A DNA stretch of 64,000 nucleotides. Origin: Mycolicibacterium rhodesiae. Its GTDB lineage: Bacteria > Actinomycetota > Actinomycetes > Mycobacteriales > Mycobacteriaceae. Positions 36,941 through 46,280 of the stretch are shown in pieces (the first letter of the stretch is position 1; every line of letters begins with the position of its first letter). The stretch is taken from NCBI RefSeq assembly GCF_002086695.1, contig NZ_MVIH01000007.1:124001-188000 (forward strand), read 5' to 3'. Made by a program: the position numbers and the translations under genes. The notes below the pieces were generated by a model that had not been told where the DNA came from, ran no database searches, and saw only the letters and a program-made list of their open reading frames with translations.

Positions 36941-37465
36941 ATGGCGCACTCGATTGAGCTGCTGCTCGACCAGCGTGCCGATGATGCCGTGCGGCACACC
37001 TGGCAGGCGCTGGCCGATGCCGGTCTGCCCAGTCAGCTGCGGGTCACCTCCGAGACCAATCGCCCGCACATCACGCTGATCGCCGCCGAGCGGATCTCGC
37101 CCGATGTGGACGAGCGGCTGGCGGAACTGGCGGACCGCTTTCCGCTTCGGGCTGTTCTGGGCGCACCGCTGGTCTTCGGCGTCGGGCGCATGACGCTGGC
37201 CCGGTTGGTGGTCCCCTCCGCTGGACTGTTGGCTCTGCACGAACACATCTACGACATGTGCTTGCCATGGGTGACCAACGTCTTCGCGCACAGCGCCCCG
37301 GGCCGCTGGACCCCGCACGTCACGCTGGGGCGCCGGTTCAGCCCGGCTCAAGCGGGCGACGCCTTCGGAGCGGTCGACGGGATCACGGCCGACATCCGAG
37401 CCGGCATCGTCGGACTCCGGCGTTGGGACAGCGATGCGCGAACAGACCATTTACTGATCAGTTGA
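36941..37465 (+). CDS. 2'-5' RNA ligase/2H phosphoesterase-like protein (Rv1571-like)
   Basis: 174 residues. Two H-x-[T/S] motifs, NRPHITLIA (about residue 47) and WTPHVTLGRR (about 127), are separated by about 80 residues, the mark of the 2H phosphoesterase superfamily. Members act on cyclic phosphates of RNA or nucleotides; the true substrate is unknown. It follows bioD by 1 nt, a place held by Rv1571 in M. tuberculosis, which I recall as a gene of similar size. A link to biotin is not evident. Its 3' end overlaps the convergent YjbR-like gene by 8 nt. Confidence 0.78.
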   Translation: MAHSIELLLDQRADDAVRHTWQALADAGLPSQLRVTSETNRPHITLIAAERISPDVDERLAELADRFPLRAVLGAPLVFGVGRMTLARLVVPSAGLLALHEHIYDMCLPWVTNVFAHSAPGRWTPHVTLGRRFSPAQAGDAFGAVDGITADIRAGIVGLRRWDSDARTDHLLIS

Positions 37466-37793
37466 TCTGCGCTGCAACGCTTTTGGGAACGCACATCCTC
37501 CAGCCTTCGATCACCAGCTCGCGCACCTCGTCGAGGTCGACCGCATCGAGGCGCACGTGGATCCAGTTGTAGCGCATGTCCGAGGTGCGGGGCGGTGCGA
37601 ACTTGTCCGGCTCGGCGGCGACCATCGCCGCACGCTCCTCCTTCGGGAACCCGACCCCCATCACGGTCTCGTCGCGGGAGAACGCGAGGAAGACCAGCCT
37701 GCCGGCCCGGAACGTGATCCGGTCGCGGACCACGGTCTCGTAGGCCCTCGGCAGCGCAAGTGCGATCGGACGCACCTGGTCGACGGTGATCAC
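37458..37793 (-). CDS. MmcQ/YjbR-family protein
   Basis: 111 residues. The family pattern is clear: VRPIALALPRAYETV, RITFRAGRLVFLAF, GVGFPKEERAAMVAAEPDKF and YNWIHVRLDAVDLDEVRELVIEGWRMCVPK. These small proteins share the CyaY-like/YjbR fold and their function is unknown. GTG 37793 overlaps the stop of the bioQ-like gene (GTGA), so it should be made under the same autoregulated promoter. Confidence 0.85.
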   Translation of the reverse strand: MITVDQVRPIALALPRAYETVVRDRITFRAGRLVFLAFSRDETVMGVGFPKEERAAMVAAEPDKFAPPRTSDMRYNWIHVRLDAVDLDEVRELVIEGWRMCVPKSVAAQIN

Positions 37794-38368
37794 ACCGGCA
37801 GGCCGCGCCGCGCCGCGATGCCGTCGACAAGCAGCTGAACCCCGAAACCGAACCTGCGGCTGGGGTCGGCACCGAGCACGGATTGATCCTCGGGGAGGTC
37901 GGCACCGGCGGCGTCCCACTGCAGACGCGATTGCTCGTCCGCCGTGAAGCCCAGTACGTAGTAGAGGACGGTGCGTCCTGCGGTCACGGAGTGCCCGGTA
38001 TCGACACCCGCGGCGATCGCCGCATCGGCCAGCCAGTCAAGGATCTGCGTCATTGCTTCTGACTGGCCCGCGGCGAAACTGGCAGACACCAGCTCGGCTC
38101 CGTCGGTGTGGGACAGCAGGGCGTCCCGCAACTGATCGCAGATCGCCTCGACCCGGACGCGCCACTCCGCAGGTACGTCGTGGACGGTTCGCAGGATTCG
38201 GTCAGCCACCGCGCCGAGCAGTTGCTGCTTGTTGGCGAAATGCCAGTACAACGCGCCGGGGGACACCGCGAGCTCGCGGGCCAGCCGCCGCATGGACAGG
38301 TCGGCCATGCCGTAGTTGTCCAGCAGTGTCGTCGCCGCGTCGACCACGTCGCGTTTGTGGAGCTGCAC
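37790..38368 (-). CDS. bioQ: TetR-family biotin regulator
   Basis: 192 residues. N-terminal HTH: VVDAATTLLDNYGMADLSMRRLARELAVSPGALYWHFANKQQLL. The C-terminal part resembles TetR_C/TetR class ligand domains. It is divergent from bioB, with a TGAAC-N3-GTTCA box between them and a second box before bioF, the layout of the BioQ regulon in mycobacteria. The start is GTG 38368, because TAGGCT (complement of 38375-38380) lies 6 nt upstream and predicts a leaderless mRNA. Repression of bioB, bioFD and itself when biotin is plentiful is expected; the ligand is not known from sequence. Confidence 0.85.
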   Translation of the reverse strand: MQLHKRDVVDAATTLLDNYGMADLSMRRLARELAVSPGALYWHFANKQQLLGAVADRILRTVHDVPAEWRVRVEAICDQLRDALLSHTDGAELVSASFAAGQSEAMTQILDWLADAAIAAGVDTGHSVTAGRTVLYYVLGFTADEQSRLQWDAAGADLPEDQSVLGADPSRRFGFGVQLLVDGIAARRGLPV

Positions 38369-38374
38369 ACGCGT

Positions 38375-38380
38375 AGCCTA
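38375..38380 (-). promoter_or_regulatory. -10 element of bioQ (leaderless)
   Basis: TAGGCT on the - strand, 6 nt before the GTG at 38368. The BioQ box at 38384-38396 lies directly upstream of it, so bound BioQ would occlude the promoter (autoregulation). Confidence 0.55.
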
Positions 38381-38383
38381 GCC

Positions 38384-38396
38384 TGAACACTGTTCA
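38384..38396. promoter_or_regulatory. BioQ-type operator between bioQ and bioB
   Basis: TGAAC-ACT-GTTCA, a perfect 5-3-5 palindrome. The wider context CCTGAAC-N3-GTTCAAGT is identical to that upstream of bioF. It sits 28 nt before the bioB start and 15 nt before the bioQ start, where it could control both divergent promoters. Confidence 0.82.
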
Positions 38397-38424
38397 AGTT
38401 GGCGAACGCAGGATGGAGTGGCCG

Positions 38425-39432
38425 GTGACGCAGGCAGCGGTGGACGTATTGGCACTGGCGCGCGAGCAGGTGCTCGAGCGCGGCGAGGGTCTGTCCCGCG
38501 ATCAGGTGCTCGAGGTCTTGCAGCTGTCCGACGATCACCTCGAAGAACTCCTGGCTCTGGCCCACGAGGTCCGGATGAAGTGGTGCGGGCCCGAGGTCGA
38601 GGTCGAGGGCATCATCAGCCTGAAAACCGGTGGCTGCCCCGAGGATTGCCACTTCTGCTCGCAGTCCGGCCTGTTCGCCTCACCGGTGCGCAGTGCCTGG
38701 CTGGACATTCCGAGCCTGGTCGAGGCCGCCAAGCAGACCGCCAAGTCCGGCGCCACCGAGTTCTGCATCGTGGCCGCCGTACGCGGACCCGACGAGCGGC
38801 TGCTGGCCCAGGTGGCCGCGGGCATCGAGGCGATTCGCAACGAGGTCGACATCCAGATCGCCTGCTCGCTGGGGATGCTCACCCAGGAGCAGGTGGATCG
38901 CCTCAAGGAGATGGGCGTCCACCGCTACAACCACAACCTGGAGACCGCGCAGTCCTACTTCCCGAACGTCGTGACCACCCACTCGTGGGAGGAGCGGTGG
39001 GGAACGCTGGAGATGGTGCGCGAGGCCGGCATGGAGGTGTGCTGCGGCGGCATCCTCGGCATGGGGGAGACGCTCGAGCAGCGCGCCGAGTTCGCCGCGA
39101 ACCTCGCCGAACTCGATCCGCACGAGGTGCCGCTGAACTTCCTGAACCCGCGGCCCGGCACCCCGTTCGGCGACCTCGAGGTGTTGCCGGCGTCCGAGGC
39201 CCTCAAAGCTGTCGCCGCGTTCCGCCTGGCGCTGCCGCGCACGATGCTCCGGTTCGCCGGTGGCCGGGAGATCACGCTCGGCGACCTCGGCGCCAAGCAG
39301 GGCATCCTCGGCGGCATCAACGCCGTCATCGTCGGAAACTACCTGACCACGCTGGGTCGCCCGGCTGAGGCCGATCTCGAGTTGCTCGAAGATCTGCAGA
39401 TGCCGATCAAGGCTCTGAACGCCAGCCTGTAG
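38425..39432 (+). CDS. bioB: Biotin synthase (radical SAM)
   Basis: 335 residues from GTG 38425. The radical-SAM cluster is C71-x3-C75-x2-C78 (GCPEDCHFC). Further marks are [19 protein letters not shown] and [11 protein letters not shown]. It inserts sulfur into dethiobiotin. GTG 38425 gives an N-terminus reading MTQAA, as I recall for M. tuberculosis BioB; ATG 38413 would add MEWP. The GGAG at 38415-38418 fits the GTG. The stop shares one base with the BsaP-type gene start. Confidence 0.96.
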   Translation: MTQAAVDVLALAREQVLERGEGLSRDQVLEVLQLSDDHLEELLALAHEVRMKWCGPEVEVEGIISLKTGGCPEDCHFCSQSGLFASPVRSAWLDIPSLVEAAKQTAKSGATEFCIVAAVRGPDERLLAQVAAGIEAIRNEVDIQIACSLGMLTQEQVDRLKEMGVHRYNHNLETAQSYFPNVVTTHSWEERWGTLEMVREAGMEVCCGGILGMGETLEQRAEFAANLAELDPHEVPLNFLNPRPGTPFGDLEVLPASEALKAVAAFRLALPRTMLRFAGGREITLGDLGAKQGILGGINAVIVGNYLTTLGRPAEADLELLEDLQMPIKALNASL

Positions 39433-39665
39433 TGGCGATGGTCGGACAGCTGCCCGCACCGGTGAGTGCCGGGGTCTACAACGTCTACACCGGCCAGCCC
39501 GCAGGCAGCGTGGTGCCCACCGCTGCACAGCTCGGACTCGAACCGCCACGCTTCTGCGCGGAGTGTGGCCGCCGGATGGTGGTCCAGGTGCGCCCGGACG
39601 GCTGGTGGGCCAAATGCTCGCGGCATGGTCGGGTCGACTCACACGATCTGGAGGACCAGCGGTGA
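39432..39665 (+). CDS. bsaP: Biotin synthase auxiliary protein (BsaP, Rv1590-like)
   Basis: 77 residues. A Gly/Pro-rich N-terminus ([20 protein letters not shown]) is followed by a small Cys motif, FCAECGRRM ... WWAKCSRHG, suited to bind zinc or an Fe-S cluster. It directly follows bioB with a 1-nt overlap, the place of Rv1590, reported as an auxiliary protein that mycobacterial BioB needs for turnover. An ATG at 39438 is an alternative start. Confidence 0.82.
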   Translation: MAMVGQLPAPVSAGVYNVYTGQPAGSVVPTAAQLGLEPPRFCAECGRRMVVQVRPDGWWAKCSRHGRVDSHDLEDQR

Positions 39666-40252
39666 ATCTCGAACCACAGCAACGCTTTTCCCGGCGCCGC
39701 GCCGCGGTCGTGGTGTTCATCGGGTTGACCGTGGCAGGCGCGGTGATCGGCGCGGTGTGGTCGGTGCTGGCGCCGTCTGCGCATGGCGTGGTGGCGTTGA
39801 CCCGCTCGGGTCAGCGGGTGCAGACCTACCTTGGCAGCGAATCCGATCATCTGTTCGTGGCGGCGGCGTTGCTCATCGGGTTGCTGACGTCGATGGCGAT
39901 CGTGGCGGCGGTACTGGTGTGGCAGTGGCGGGCCCACCGTGGCCCGCTGCTGGCGACGGCGCTGTGGGTGGGCTCGATTGCCGCCGCCGGTGCGGCCGCG
40001 GGCGTCGGCGCGCTGCTGGTGCGCTGGCATTACGGGCCGGTGCCGTTCGACACGGCTCCGGTCACCCCGGAAAACCGGATCTTCTACTACTCCGAGGCGC
40101 CGCCGGTGTTCTTCGCGCACGGCCCACTACAGATCGCGACGACGCTGCTGTTCCCGGCCGCGATCGCTGCGCTGACGTACGCCTTGATGGCGGTGGCCAC
40201 CCCGCGTGACGACCTCGGTGCCGTGCCGCCGATGGAACGCGCGCCGGTTTAA
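39662..40252 (+). CDS. Four-helix membrane protein (Rv1591-like, DUF2567)
   Basis: 196 residues with about four membrane segments: near 14-34, 66-88, 97-118 and 160-180. A conserved-looking external loop, [28 protein letters not shown], lies between segments 3 and 4. GTG 39662 overlaps the bsaP stop (GTGA), so it is probably in the bioB operon. The function is unknown. In M. tuberculosis the same order bioB-Rv1590-Rv1591 is kept. Confidence 0.8.
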   Translation: MNLEPQQRFSRRRAAVVVFIGLTVAGAVIGAVWSVLAPSAHGVVALTRSGQRVQTYLGSESDHLFVAAALLIGLLTSMAIVAAVLVWQWRAHRGPLLATALWVGSIAAAGAAAGVGALLVRWHYGPVPFDTAPVTPENRIFYYSEAPPVFFAHGPLQIATTLLFPAAIAALTYALMAVATPRDDLGAVPPMERAPV

Positions 40253-40262
40253 AGCTGGGCCC

Positions 40263-41597
40263 TTAAAGCGGACGGAACGGAACCCGGCCGCCGGAGACCA
40301 CGCGCGCGACGATCCCGCCCAGGCGCCACATGCCCGCGTAGGTCATCGGATTGAGCAGCGTCGGCCACTTCGTCCGCACGATGTGCTCGTCGATCGGGCG
40401 CTGCGCGAACCGGTCGGTCAACCAGCGCAGTGTCATCGGTGCCGACATCGGGTGCAGCAGCATGTGCTCGCTGAACATGTCGCGGTGGTAGGTCACCCGC
40501 GCCCCGCCCGCGGAGTAGGTGTGCACCAGATCGTCGATGTCGTCGACGTCGATCACCGAGTCGTGGACGGCCTGCACGATCAGCACCGGGAGGTCGGGCA
40601 CAGCTTTGCCGAGCTTGATGTTGTCGAAGACGTACTGAACTTCCGGCGTCGCCAGGATCTCTTCCAGCGGCGGGTGCACCAGGTCGTCGAAGTCGGTGCG
40701 GAACAACCGGATGACGGCCTCGGCGGTCGTCATGTTCTCCAGGCGGCGCAGCAGGGCCAGCCCGTCCTCGGTGGCGTTCTGCTCGATCACCCGGTTCAGA
40801 TCGGGATAGGTCTTGGCCAGCGCGGCCACCACGAGCGCGGGCAGCGCGGCAAGGTAGGAGCCGTTGAGCCGGCGGAACGTGTGGCCCAGATCGCCGACGG
40901 GCGAACCCAGGACGGCGCCGACGATGTTCAGTTCGGGGGCGTAGTCCTGGTGCACCTCGGCAGCCCACGCGGTGGCAAGGCCGCCCCCGGAGTAGCCCCA
41001 CAACCCGACCTGACTGTCCGCGGCGAGGCCGAACGCCTCGAACCCGAGCGCTGCCCGCAGTCCGTCCAGGACGGCATAGCCGGGTTCGTAGGGGGCGCCC
41101 CAGATGCCGGCCGGACCTTCGTGGTCGGGGACCGAGACCACCCAGCCCTCGGCGAGTGCGGCCGCGACGAGCAGGTATTCCAGCTGCGGCAGTGAGCCGA
41201 CGGCTTTGGCGTGCCTGCGCATGGCATAGGAGGGGAAGCAGCGCGACGCCACCGCGTCGATGGCGCACTGATACGAGACGATGTTGCGGACCTGGTCGGG
41301 GGTATGGCCGGTCGGGATGAGCACCGTGGTGACGGTGGCCTGCGGTAGCCCGTTGTGGTCAGTGCTGCGGTACAGCAGCTGGGTGGAGCGCACCCGCTGC
41401 GGGATCAGTCCGAGAAAACCGAGCTGGACGTCGCGGGAGCGCAGCACGGTGCCCGGCTCGGCATGTTCGAAACCGGCGGGCGGCTCGTAGAACGGATCGG
41501 TGTCCGGAAGCAGCGGATGCGCGCCACGCTCGAGTTCCTCGTGCGGGGCGCGGCCGATCCATTCGGGGCTCGGCGCCCCGGTGCTCACCGGATGCAT
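40263..41597 (-). CDS. Secretory-lipase family hydrolase (Rv1592c-like)
   Basis: 444 residues. Alpha/beta hydrolase of the LIP family: [24 protein letters not shown], nucleophile motif [15 protein letters not shown] (Ser near 210), [16 protein letters not shown] (Asp) and a His in SEHMLLHPM. No clear signal peptide is seen, although the family is called secretory. Acyl ester hydrolysis (triacylglycerol or wax) is likely. The gene is monocistronic. The short region 41600-41622 before it holds ACCCTT and AAGGGT arms, which may be an operator or chance. Confidence 0.88.
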   Translation of the reverse strand: MHPVSTGAPSPEWIGRAPHEELERGAHPLLPDTDPFYEPPAGFEHAEPGTVLRSRDVQLGFLGLIPQRVRSTQLLYRSTDHNGLPQATVTTVLIPTGHTPDQVRNIVSYQCAIDAVASRCFPSYAMRRHAKAVGSLPQLEYLLVAAALAEGWVVSVPDHEGPAGIWGAPYEPGYAVLDGLRAALGFEAFGLAADSQVGLWGYSGGGLATAWAAEVHQDYAPELNIVGAVLGSPVGDLGHTFRRLNGSYLAALPALVVAALAKTYPDLNRVIEQNATEDGLALLRRLENMTTAEAVIRLFRTDFDDLVHPPLEEILATPEVQYVFDNIKLGKAVPDLPVLIVQAVHDSVIDVDDIDDLVHTYSAGGARVTYHRDMFSEHMLLHPMSAPMTLRWLTDRFAQRPIDEHIVRTKWPTLLNPMTYAGMWRLGGIVARVVSGGRVPFRPL

Positions 41598-41640
41598 CCC
41601 ACCCTTTCTACCTTAAGAAGGGTCTAAGAAGCCAGCCGAC

Positions 41641-42333
41641 TCACCCGGGTGGCCGTAATGCGGCAAACTCGTCGGTCACCCTCAAATGCGAGTCGGTGAA
41701 GCGGTAGAGCGCCGCGGGGCGGCCGCCGCTGCGGCCCGGATGGGCCGTCGTCCCGGTCGGTGTGATGACGCCGCGGCGCGCGAGCACTCGCTGCAGATTG
41801 GTGGCGTCGACCTGGTAGCCGAGGGCGGCGCCGTAGATGTCACGCAACGTCGAGAGCGCGAATTCCCTTGGTGTCAAGGCGAATCCGATATTGGTGTAGG
41901 ACAGCTTCGCGACCAGCCTGGTTCGGGCGTACTCCACCATGGGGGCGTGGTCGAAGGCCATCTCCGGCAGGGAGCTGACCGGATGCCATCGGGTGTCCGG
42001 CGGCAGTTCGGGGGTGGCGACGGAGGGCACCAGCCCGAGGAATGTAGAGGCGATCGTGCGAACACCGGGCACGCGGCCCGGGTCGGAGAAGACCGCGAGC
42101 TGTTCGAGGTGGGCGATCTCGCGGACGTCGACCTTCTCGGCCAGTTGGCGGCGCACCGAACTGGTCAGGTCTTCGTCGGCGCGCAGCCTGCCGCCGGGCA
42201 GGGACCACTTACCCCGCTCAGGGTCCAGGCCGCGCTGCCATAACAGCACGTTAAGGGCGGGTGTACGCGACTGGACGTCGCCAACCTGGAATACGACGGC
42301 GAGTACTTCGTGTTCGGTGCTAGTATGAGGCAC
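41641..42333 (-). CDS. nrtR: NrtR-type Nudix/winged-helix regulator of NAD synthesis
   Basis: 230 residues. The N-terminal Nudix-like domain has a degenerate Nudix box ([24 protein letters not shown], lacking the full REUXEE helix), as in NrtR repressors that bind but do not efficiently hydrolyse ADP-ribose. The C-terminal winged helix (about 150-230) includes [33 protein letters not shown]. The gene is divergent from nadA with a 23-bp palindrome in between. GTG 42333 lies 7 nt after TATAAT on the - strand, giving a leaderless mRNA. M. smegmatis NrtR is reported to repress the nad genes. Confidence 0.88.
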   Translation of the reverse strand: MPHTSTEHEVLAVVFQVGDVQSRTPALNVLLWQRGLDPERGKWSLPGGRLRADEDLTSSVRRQLAEKVDVREIAHLEQLAVFSDPGRVPGVRTIASTFLGLVPSVATPELPPDTRWHPVSSLPEMAFDHAPMVEYARTRLVAKLSYTNIGFALTPREFALSTLRDIYGAALGYQVDATNLQRVLARRGVITPTGTTAHPGRSGGRPAALYRFTDSHLRVTDEFAALRPPG

Positions 42334-42356
42334 GTTTTCGATTATAAGTCGAAAAC
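42334..42356. promoter_or_regulatory. NrtR operator and nrtR/nadA promoter
   Basis: Perfect 8-7-8 palindrome: GTTTTCGA at 42334-42341, TTATAAG, TCGAAAAC at 42349-42356. The central bases read TATAAT on the - strand (complement of 42341-42346), the -10 of nrtR, and TATAAG (42343-42348) on the + strand, a possible -10 of nadA. Bound repressor would shut both. It is the clearest single operator in the window. Confidence 0.88.
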
Positions 42357-42381
42357 CTCGGAAGCAAGACAGGAGGCGGAA

Positions 42382-43431
42382 ATGACCGTCTTGGATCGTG
42401 CAGATGCTGTGGATAACGGGCTGGTCGCTCGCATCACCGATGGACCTGGTGGTTACACCGGGGTGAACGGTGACGAGGAATGGGCCGCCGAGATTCGCCG
42501 GCTGGCCACCTTGCGCAACGCGACCATCCTGGCGCACAACTACCAGCTGCCGGCCATCCAGGACGTCGCCGATCATGTCGGTGACTCGCTGGCGCTGTCC
42601 CGGATCGCCGCCGAGGCTGCCGAAGAGACGATCGTGTTCTGCGGCGTGCATTTCATGGCCGAGACCGCGAAGATCCTCAGCCCCGAGAAGACGGTGCTGA
42701 TCCCGGATCAGCGCGCCGGCTGCTCGCTGGCCGACTCGATCACCGCCGAGGAACTGCAGGCCTGGAAGGACGAGCACCCCGGTGCGGTCGTCGTCTCCTA
42801 CGTCAACACCACCGCGGCGGTGAAGGCGCTCACCGACATCTGCTGCACCTCGTCCAACGCCGTCGAGGTGGTGGCCTCCATCCCGGCTGACCGCGAGGTG
42901 CTGTTCTGCCCGGATCAGTTCCTGGGTGCGCACGTCCGCCGGATGACCGGCCGGACCAATCTGCATGTCTGGGCCGGCGAGTGCCACGTGCACGCGGGCA
43001 TCAACGGCGACGAACTGGCCGACCAGGCTCGCAGCCACCCCGACGCCGAATTGTTCGTCCATCCCGAATGTGGTTGCGCCACATCGGCGTTGTATCTGGC
43101 CGGCGAGGGCGCCTACCCGGCCGACCGGGTCAAGATCCTGTCCACCGGCGGCATGCTGGACGCCGCCAAGGCATCTCACGCCAAGCAGGTGCTGGTCGCC
43201 ACCGAGGTCGGCATGCTGCACCAATTGCGCCGCGCCGCACCGGGAATCGACTTCCAGGCCGTCAATGACCGGGCGTCGTGCAAGTACATGAAGATGATCA
43301 CCCCGGCCGCTCTGCTGCGTTGCCTGGTCGACGGCGCCGACGAGGTCGACGTCGATCCCGAGACCGCCCGACTGGCCCGCGCCAGCGTGCAGCGGATGAT
43401 CGAGATCGGCCAGCCCGGCGGCGGCGAATGA
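42382..43431 (+). CDS. nadA: Quinolinate synthase A
   Basis: 349 residues, close to the M. tuberculosis protein. [4Fe-4S] ligand cysteines are expected in [16 protein letters not shown] and [31 protein letters not shown] is the family N-terminal motif. It condenses iminoaspartate with dihydroxyacetone phosphate to quinolinate. AGGAGG at 42371-42376 is a strong ribosome binding site for ATG 42382, unlike most starts in this window. The stop overlaps nadB (ATGA). Confidence 0.97.
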   Translation: MTVLDRADAVDNGLVARITDGPGGYTGVNGDEEWAAEIRRLATLRNATILAHNYQLPAIQDVADHVGDSLALSRIAAEAAEETIVFCGVHFMAETAKILSPEKTVLIPDQRAGCSLADSITAEELQAWKDEHPGAVVVSYVNTTAAVKALTDICCTSSNAVEVVASIPADREVLFCPDQFLGAHVRRMTGRTNLHVWAGECHVHAGINGDELADQARSHPDAELFVHPECGCATSALYLAGEGAYPADRVKILSTGGMLDAAKASHAKQVLVATEVGMLHQLRRAAPGIDFQAVNDRASCKYMKMITPAALLRCLVDGADEVDVDPETARLARASVQRMIEIGQPGGGE

Positions 43432-44990
43432 CGCGCTCATTCGCCTGTGGGGCTGGCGCCGCAGGCGTGGACTGGCAGCAGCGCGCCGATGTCGTGGTGA
43501 TCGGCACCGGGGTGGCCGGCCTGGCCGCCGCCCTGGCCGCGCATCGAAAAGGCAGTCGCACAGTCATTCTGAGCAAGGCGCCCGATACGGCGACGTTCTA
43601 CGCCCAGGGCGGGATCGCGGTGGTGCTGCCGCACACCGACGACTCGGTGGAAGCGCACGTCCGCGACACCGTGGCTGCGGGTGCCGGCTTGTGCGACCCC
43701 GAGGCGGTGCGGTCGATCGTCGGTGACGGTTATCGCGCGGTGGCCGACCTGGTCGACGACGGCGCCCGGTTCGACGAGAGTGCGCCCGGGCAGTGGGCGC
43801 TGACCCGTGAGGGCGGCCACTCCCGCAGGCGCATCATCCACGCCGGGGGTGACGCCACCGGCGCCGAAGTGCAGCGGGCGCTCGACCATGCCGCCGCCAC
43901 GCTGGACATCCGGCGCAATCATGTTGCGCTGCAAGTCCTCAGCGATGGCACGGCAGTCACCGGAGTGCTGGTCCGCAACGCCGACGGTCTCGGCATCGTG
44001 CACACCGCGTCGGTCATCCTGGCCACCGGCGGACTGGGTCACCTGTATCGGGCCACCACCAACCCGGAAGGCTCTACCGGCGACGGCATCGCCCTTGCGC
44101 TGTGGGCCGGTGTCGGGGTCACCGACATCGAATTCGTCCAGTTCCACCCGACCATGCTGTTCGACCGGAACGCCACCGGACGCCGTCCGCTGATCACCGA
44201 GGCGCTGCGCGGCGAGGGTGCGGTGCTGCGTGACGCCCGCGGCGAGTCGATGACCACGCATCATCCGCTGGGCGACCTGGCCCCCCGCGACGTCGTGGCG
44301 GCGGCTATCGAGGCCCGGTTACGTGAAACGGGCGACGAGTGCGTGTTTCTCGACGCCCGCTCGATCGACCGGTTCGCGCAACGCTTTCCGACGGTCACGG
44401 CGGCCTGTCGCGGCTCGGGCATCGACCCGACCCGCCAGCTGATCCCGGTCGTCCCGGGCGCGCATTACAGCTGCGGCGGGGTGACCACCGACGTGTTCGG
44501 CCGGACCGAGCTGCCCGGCCTGTTCGCTGCCGGCGAGGTGGCCCGAACCGGCATGCACGGCGCCAACCGGCTGGCCTCCAACAGCCTGCTCGAAGGCCTG
44601 GTGGTCGGGGGTCGCGCCGGGCGGGCCGCCGTCGAGCACGCCCGTGACGCCGGTGCGCCGGTCGCGAAAGCTGATGAGCGGCAACACAATGCGCTCGGCC
44701 GTACACAATTGCAAGCCGCCATGACTCAATGGGCTTCCGTAGTGCGGGATGCTACCGGCCTGCATCAACTCACCGACATCCTGTCCGAGGCAACACCGAC
44801 GCGCATGACCACCCGCACAGCGGCCGAGGACGTCGCACTCACGGCAACCGCCCGCGCGGTGACCGCCGCGGCGTTGGCGCGCACCGAATCCCGCGGCTGT
44901 CACCACCGGGGCGATCACCCGGAAACCGATGCGGCACAGGCCTTCAGCCGTACCCTGCACGGTGACCATGTGGCGGTCTGCCTGCAATGA
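43428..44990 (+). CDS. nadB: L-aspartate oxidase
   Basis: 520 residues. Flavoprotein with [17 protein letters not shown] near residue 21, [22 protein letters not shown], and [17 protein letters not shown] with the active-site Arg. It oxidises aspartate to iminoaspartate for NadA, with FAD. The C-terminal region is shorter than in enteric NadB, as in other mycobacteria. ATG 43428 overlaps nadA; the stop overlaps nadC (ATGA). It is part of the NrtR-controlled nadABC operon. Confidence 0.96.
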   Translation: MTRSFACGAGAAGVDWQQRADVVVIGTGVAGLAAALAAHRKGSRTVILSKAPDTATFYAQGGIAVVLPHTDDSVEAHVRDTVAAGAGLCDPEAVRSIVGDGYRAVADLVDDGARFDESAPGQWALTREGGHSRRRIIHAGGDATGAEVQRALDHAAATLDIRRNHVALQVLSDGTAVTGVLVRNADGLGIVHTASVILATGGLGHLYRATTNPEGSTGDGIALALWAGVGVTDIEFVQFHPTMLFDRNATGRRPLITEALRGEGAVLRDARGESMTTHHPLGDLAPRDVVAAAIEARLRETGDECVFLDARSIDRFAQRFPTVTAACRGSGIDPTRQLIPVVPGAHYSCGGVTTDVFGRTELPGLFAAGEVARTGMHGANRLASNSLLEGLVVGGRAGRAAVEHARDAGAPVAKADERQHNALGRTQLQAAMTQWASVVRDATGLHQLTDILSEATPTRMTTRTAAEDVALTATARAVTAAALARTESRGCHHRGDHPETDAAQAFSRTLHGDHVAVCLQ

Positions 44991-45844
44991 CACTCACCGA
45001 CGACGAGCTGACCGAGGCTCGCATCACGATCCGTCGCGGTCTCGATGAGGACCTGCGCTACGGCCCCGACGTCACGACGCTGGCCACGGTGCCCGAGGAC
45101 GCCGGCACGGTGGCGTCGCTGGTGTCCCGGGAGCCCGGCGTCGCCGCCGGGATCGACGTCGCAATGCTGGTCCTCGACGAAGTGCTCGGTCAGGACGGCT
45201 ACCAGGTCGTCGACCGGGTGGACGACGGCACTCGGCTGGAAGCCGGCGCGGCCCTGCTTCGGGTGCAGGCGCCGACGCGGGGGCTGCTGACCGCGGAACG
45301 GACCCTGCTGAACCTGGTATGCCATCTGTCGGGGATTGCCACCGCCACCGCGGCGTGGGTCGACGCCGTCGACGGCACGAAGGCCAAGATCCGCGACACC
45401 CGCAAGACCCTGCCGGGATTGCGGGCGCTGCAGAAGTACGCGGTGCGGGTGGGCGGCGGCGTCAACCACCGGATGGGCTTGGGCGACGCCGCGCTGATCA
45501 AGGACAACCACGTCGCGGCCGCCGGCTCGGTGGTCGCCGCGCTGCGGGCCGTGCGCGCCGCCGCGCCGGATCTCCCGTGCGAGGTCGAGGTGGACACCCT
45601 CGAGCAACTCGACGAGGTGCTCGCCGAGGATGTGCAGCTGATCCTGCTGGACAACTTCCCGGTATGGCAGACCCAGATCGCCGTACAGCGGCGCGACGCC
45701 AATTCGCCCGGCGTGCTGCTGGAATCCTCGGGCGGCCTCAGCCTGGAAAGCGCCGCCGACTATGCCGGGACGGGGGTCGACTTCCTGGCCGTGGGGGCCT
45801 TGACCCACTCGGTACGGGTCCTCGACATTGGTCTTGACCTCTAG
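44987..45844 (+). CDS. nadC: Nicotinate-nucleotide pyrophosphorylase (quinolinate phosphoribosyltransferase)
   Basis: 285 residues. QPRTase marks: RLEAGAALLRVQAPTRGLLTAERTLLNLVCHLSGIAT, RDTRKTLPGLRALQKYAVRVGGG, NHRMGLGDAALIKDNH, and the acidic EVEVDTLEQ. It forms nicotinate mononucleotide from quinolinate and PRPP. Last gene of nadABC. Its stop falls inside a 10-bp direct repeat. Confidence 0.97.
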   Translation: MTLTDDELTEARITIRRGLDEDLRYGPDVTTLATVPEDAGTVASLVSREPGVAAGIDVAMLVLDEVLGQDGYQVVDRVDDGTRLEAGAALLRVQAPTRGLLTAERTLLNLVCHLSGIATATAAWVDAVDGTKAKIRDTRKTLPGLRALQKYAVRVGGGVNHRMGLGDAALIKDNHVAAAGSVVAALRAVRAAAPDLPCEVEVDTLEQLDEVLAEDVQLILLDNFPVWQTQIAVQRRDANSPGVLLESSGGLSLESAADYAGTGVDFLAVGALTHSVRVLDIGLDL

Positions 45845-45861
45845 GGGCCTGGACCTCTAGG
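45836..45861. repeat. 10-bp direct repeat at convergent stops
   Basis: GACCTCTAGG occurs at 45836-45845 and 45852-45861. The first copy contains the nadC stop, the second (read on the - strand) the stop of the deazaflavin-type gene. The region can also fold into a short imperfect hairpin (CTAGGGG/CCTCTAG). It may be a micro-duplication or a weak bidirectional terminator. Confidence 0.45.
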
Positions 45862-46270
45862 CGATATCGGCGACGAACGCGCCGACGCCGCGCTTGACGC
45901 CTCGTCGGGCAACCCCGGGAAGGGACGGGTCGTCGGTGCCCGCGGGCACCACCCGCGGATTCACCAGATGCAGGGTTTTGCGGCCGTGCCGGATGTCGGC
46001 CTCGCCGGCGGCCAGGATGTTCTTGACCCAGTTGGTCTTGCCGTGGCCGAGCATGACGGCCAGGGTGTCGCCCTTGCGGAAGGCCGAGACCACCGTCTCG
46101 TACTGCTTGCCCGAGGTGCGGCCCCGGTGCGAGATGACCGACATGCCCGGCATGAATTTGGCCAGCGGCTTGACTGCCGGATTGAAGTACTTGATCTGGA
46201 AGTTCTCGAACCAGACCGGGAACTTCATCGGCACGCCGGGCGCGTTGTTCGGGTGATCCTTGGTCGACAT
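45857..46270 (-). CDS. Deazaflavin-dependent nitroreductase family protein (Ddn-like)
   Basis: 137 residues of the F420H2-dependent FDR-A/Ddn family: FNPAVKPLAKFMPGMSVISHRGRTSGKQYETVV, DTLAVMLGHGKTNWVKNILAAGEADIRHGRKTLHLVNPRVV. The beta-barrel residues for F420 binding (GRTSG, GHGKTNWVKNI) are intact. Members reduce quinones or nitroaromatics at the membrane. ATG 46270 was chosen; GTG 46279 is an alternative only 1 nt from the LysE stop. Probably co-transcribed with the LysE-type exporter. Confidence 0.86.
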   Translation of the reverse strand: MSTKDHPNNAPGVPMKFPVWFENFQIKYFNPAVKPLAKFMPGMSVISHRGRTSGKQYETVVSAFRKGDTLAVMLGHGKTNWVKNILAAGEADIRHGRKTLHLVNPRVVPAGTDDPSLPGVARRGVKRGVGAFVADIA

Positions 46271-46280
46271 GGCGCTCACG

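Noticed and set aside
41601..41622. Terminator or operator at ACCCTT...AAGGGT before the lipase gene
   Set aside because: The arms are 6 bp with a long AT-richer loop and no U-tract; part of it probably serves as the ribosome binding region of the lipase gene.
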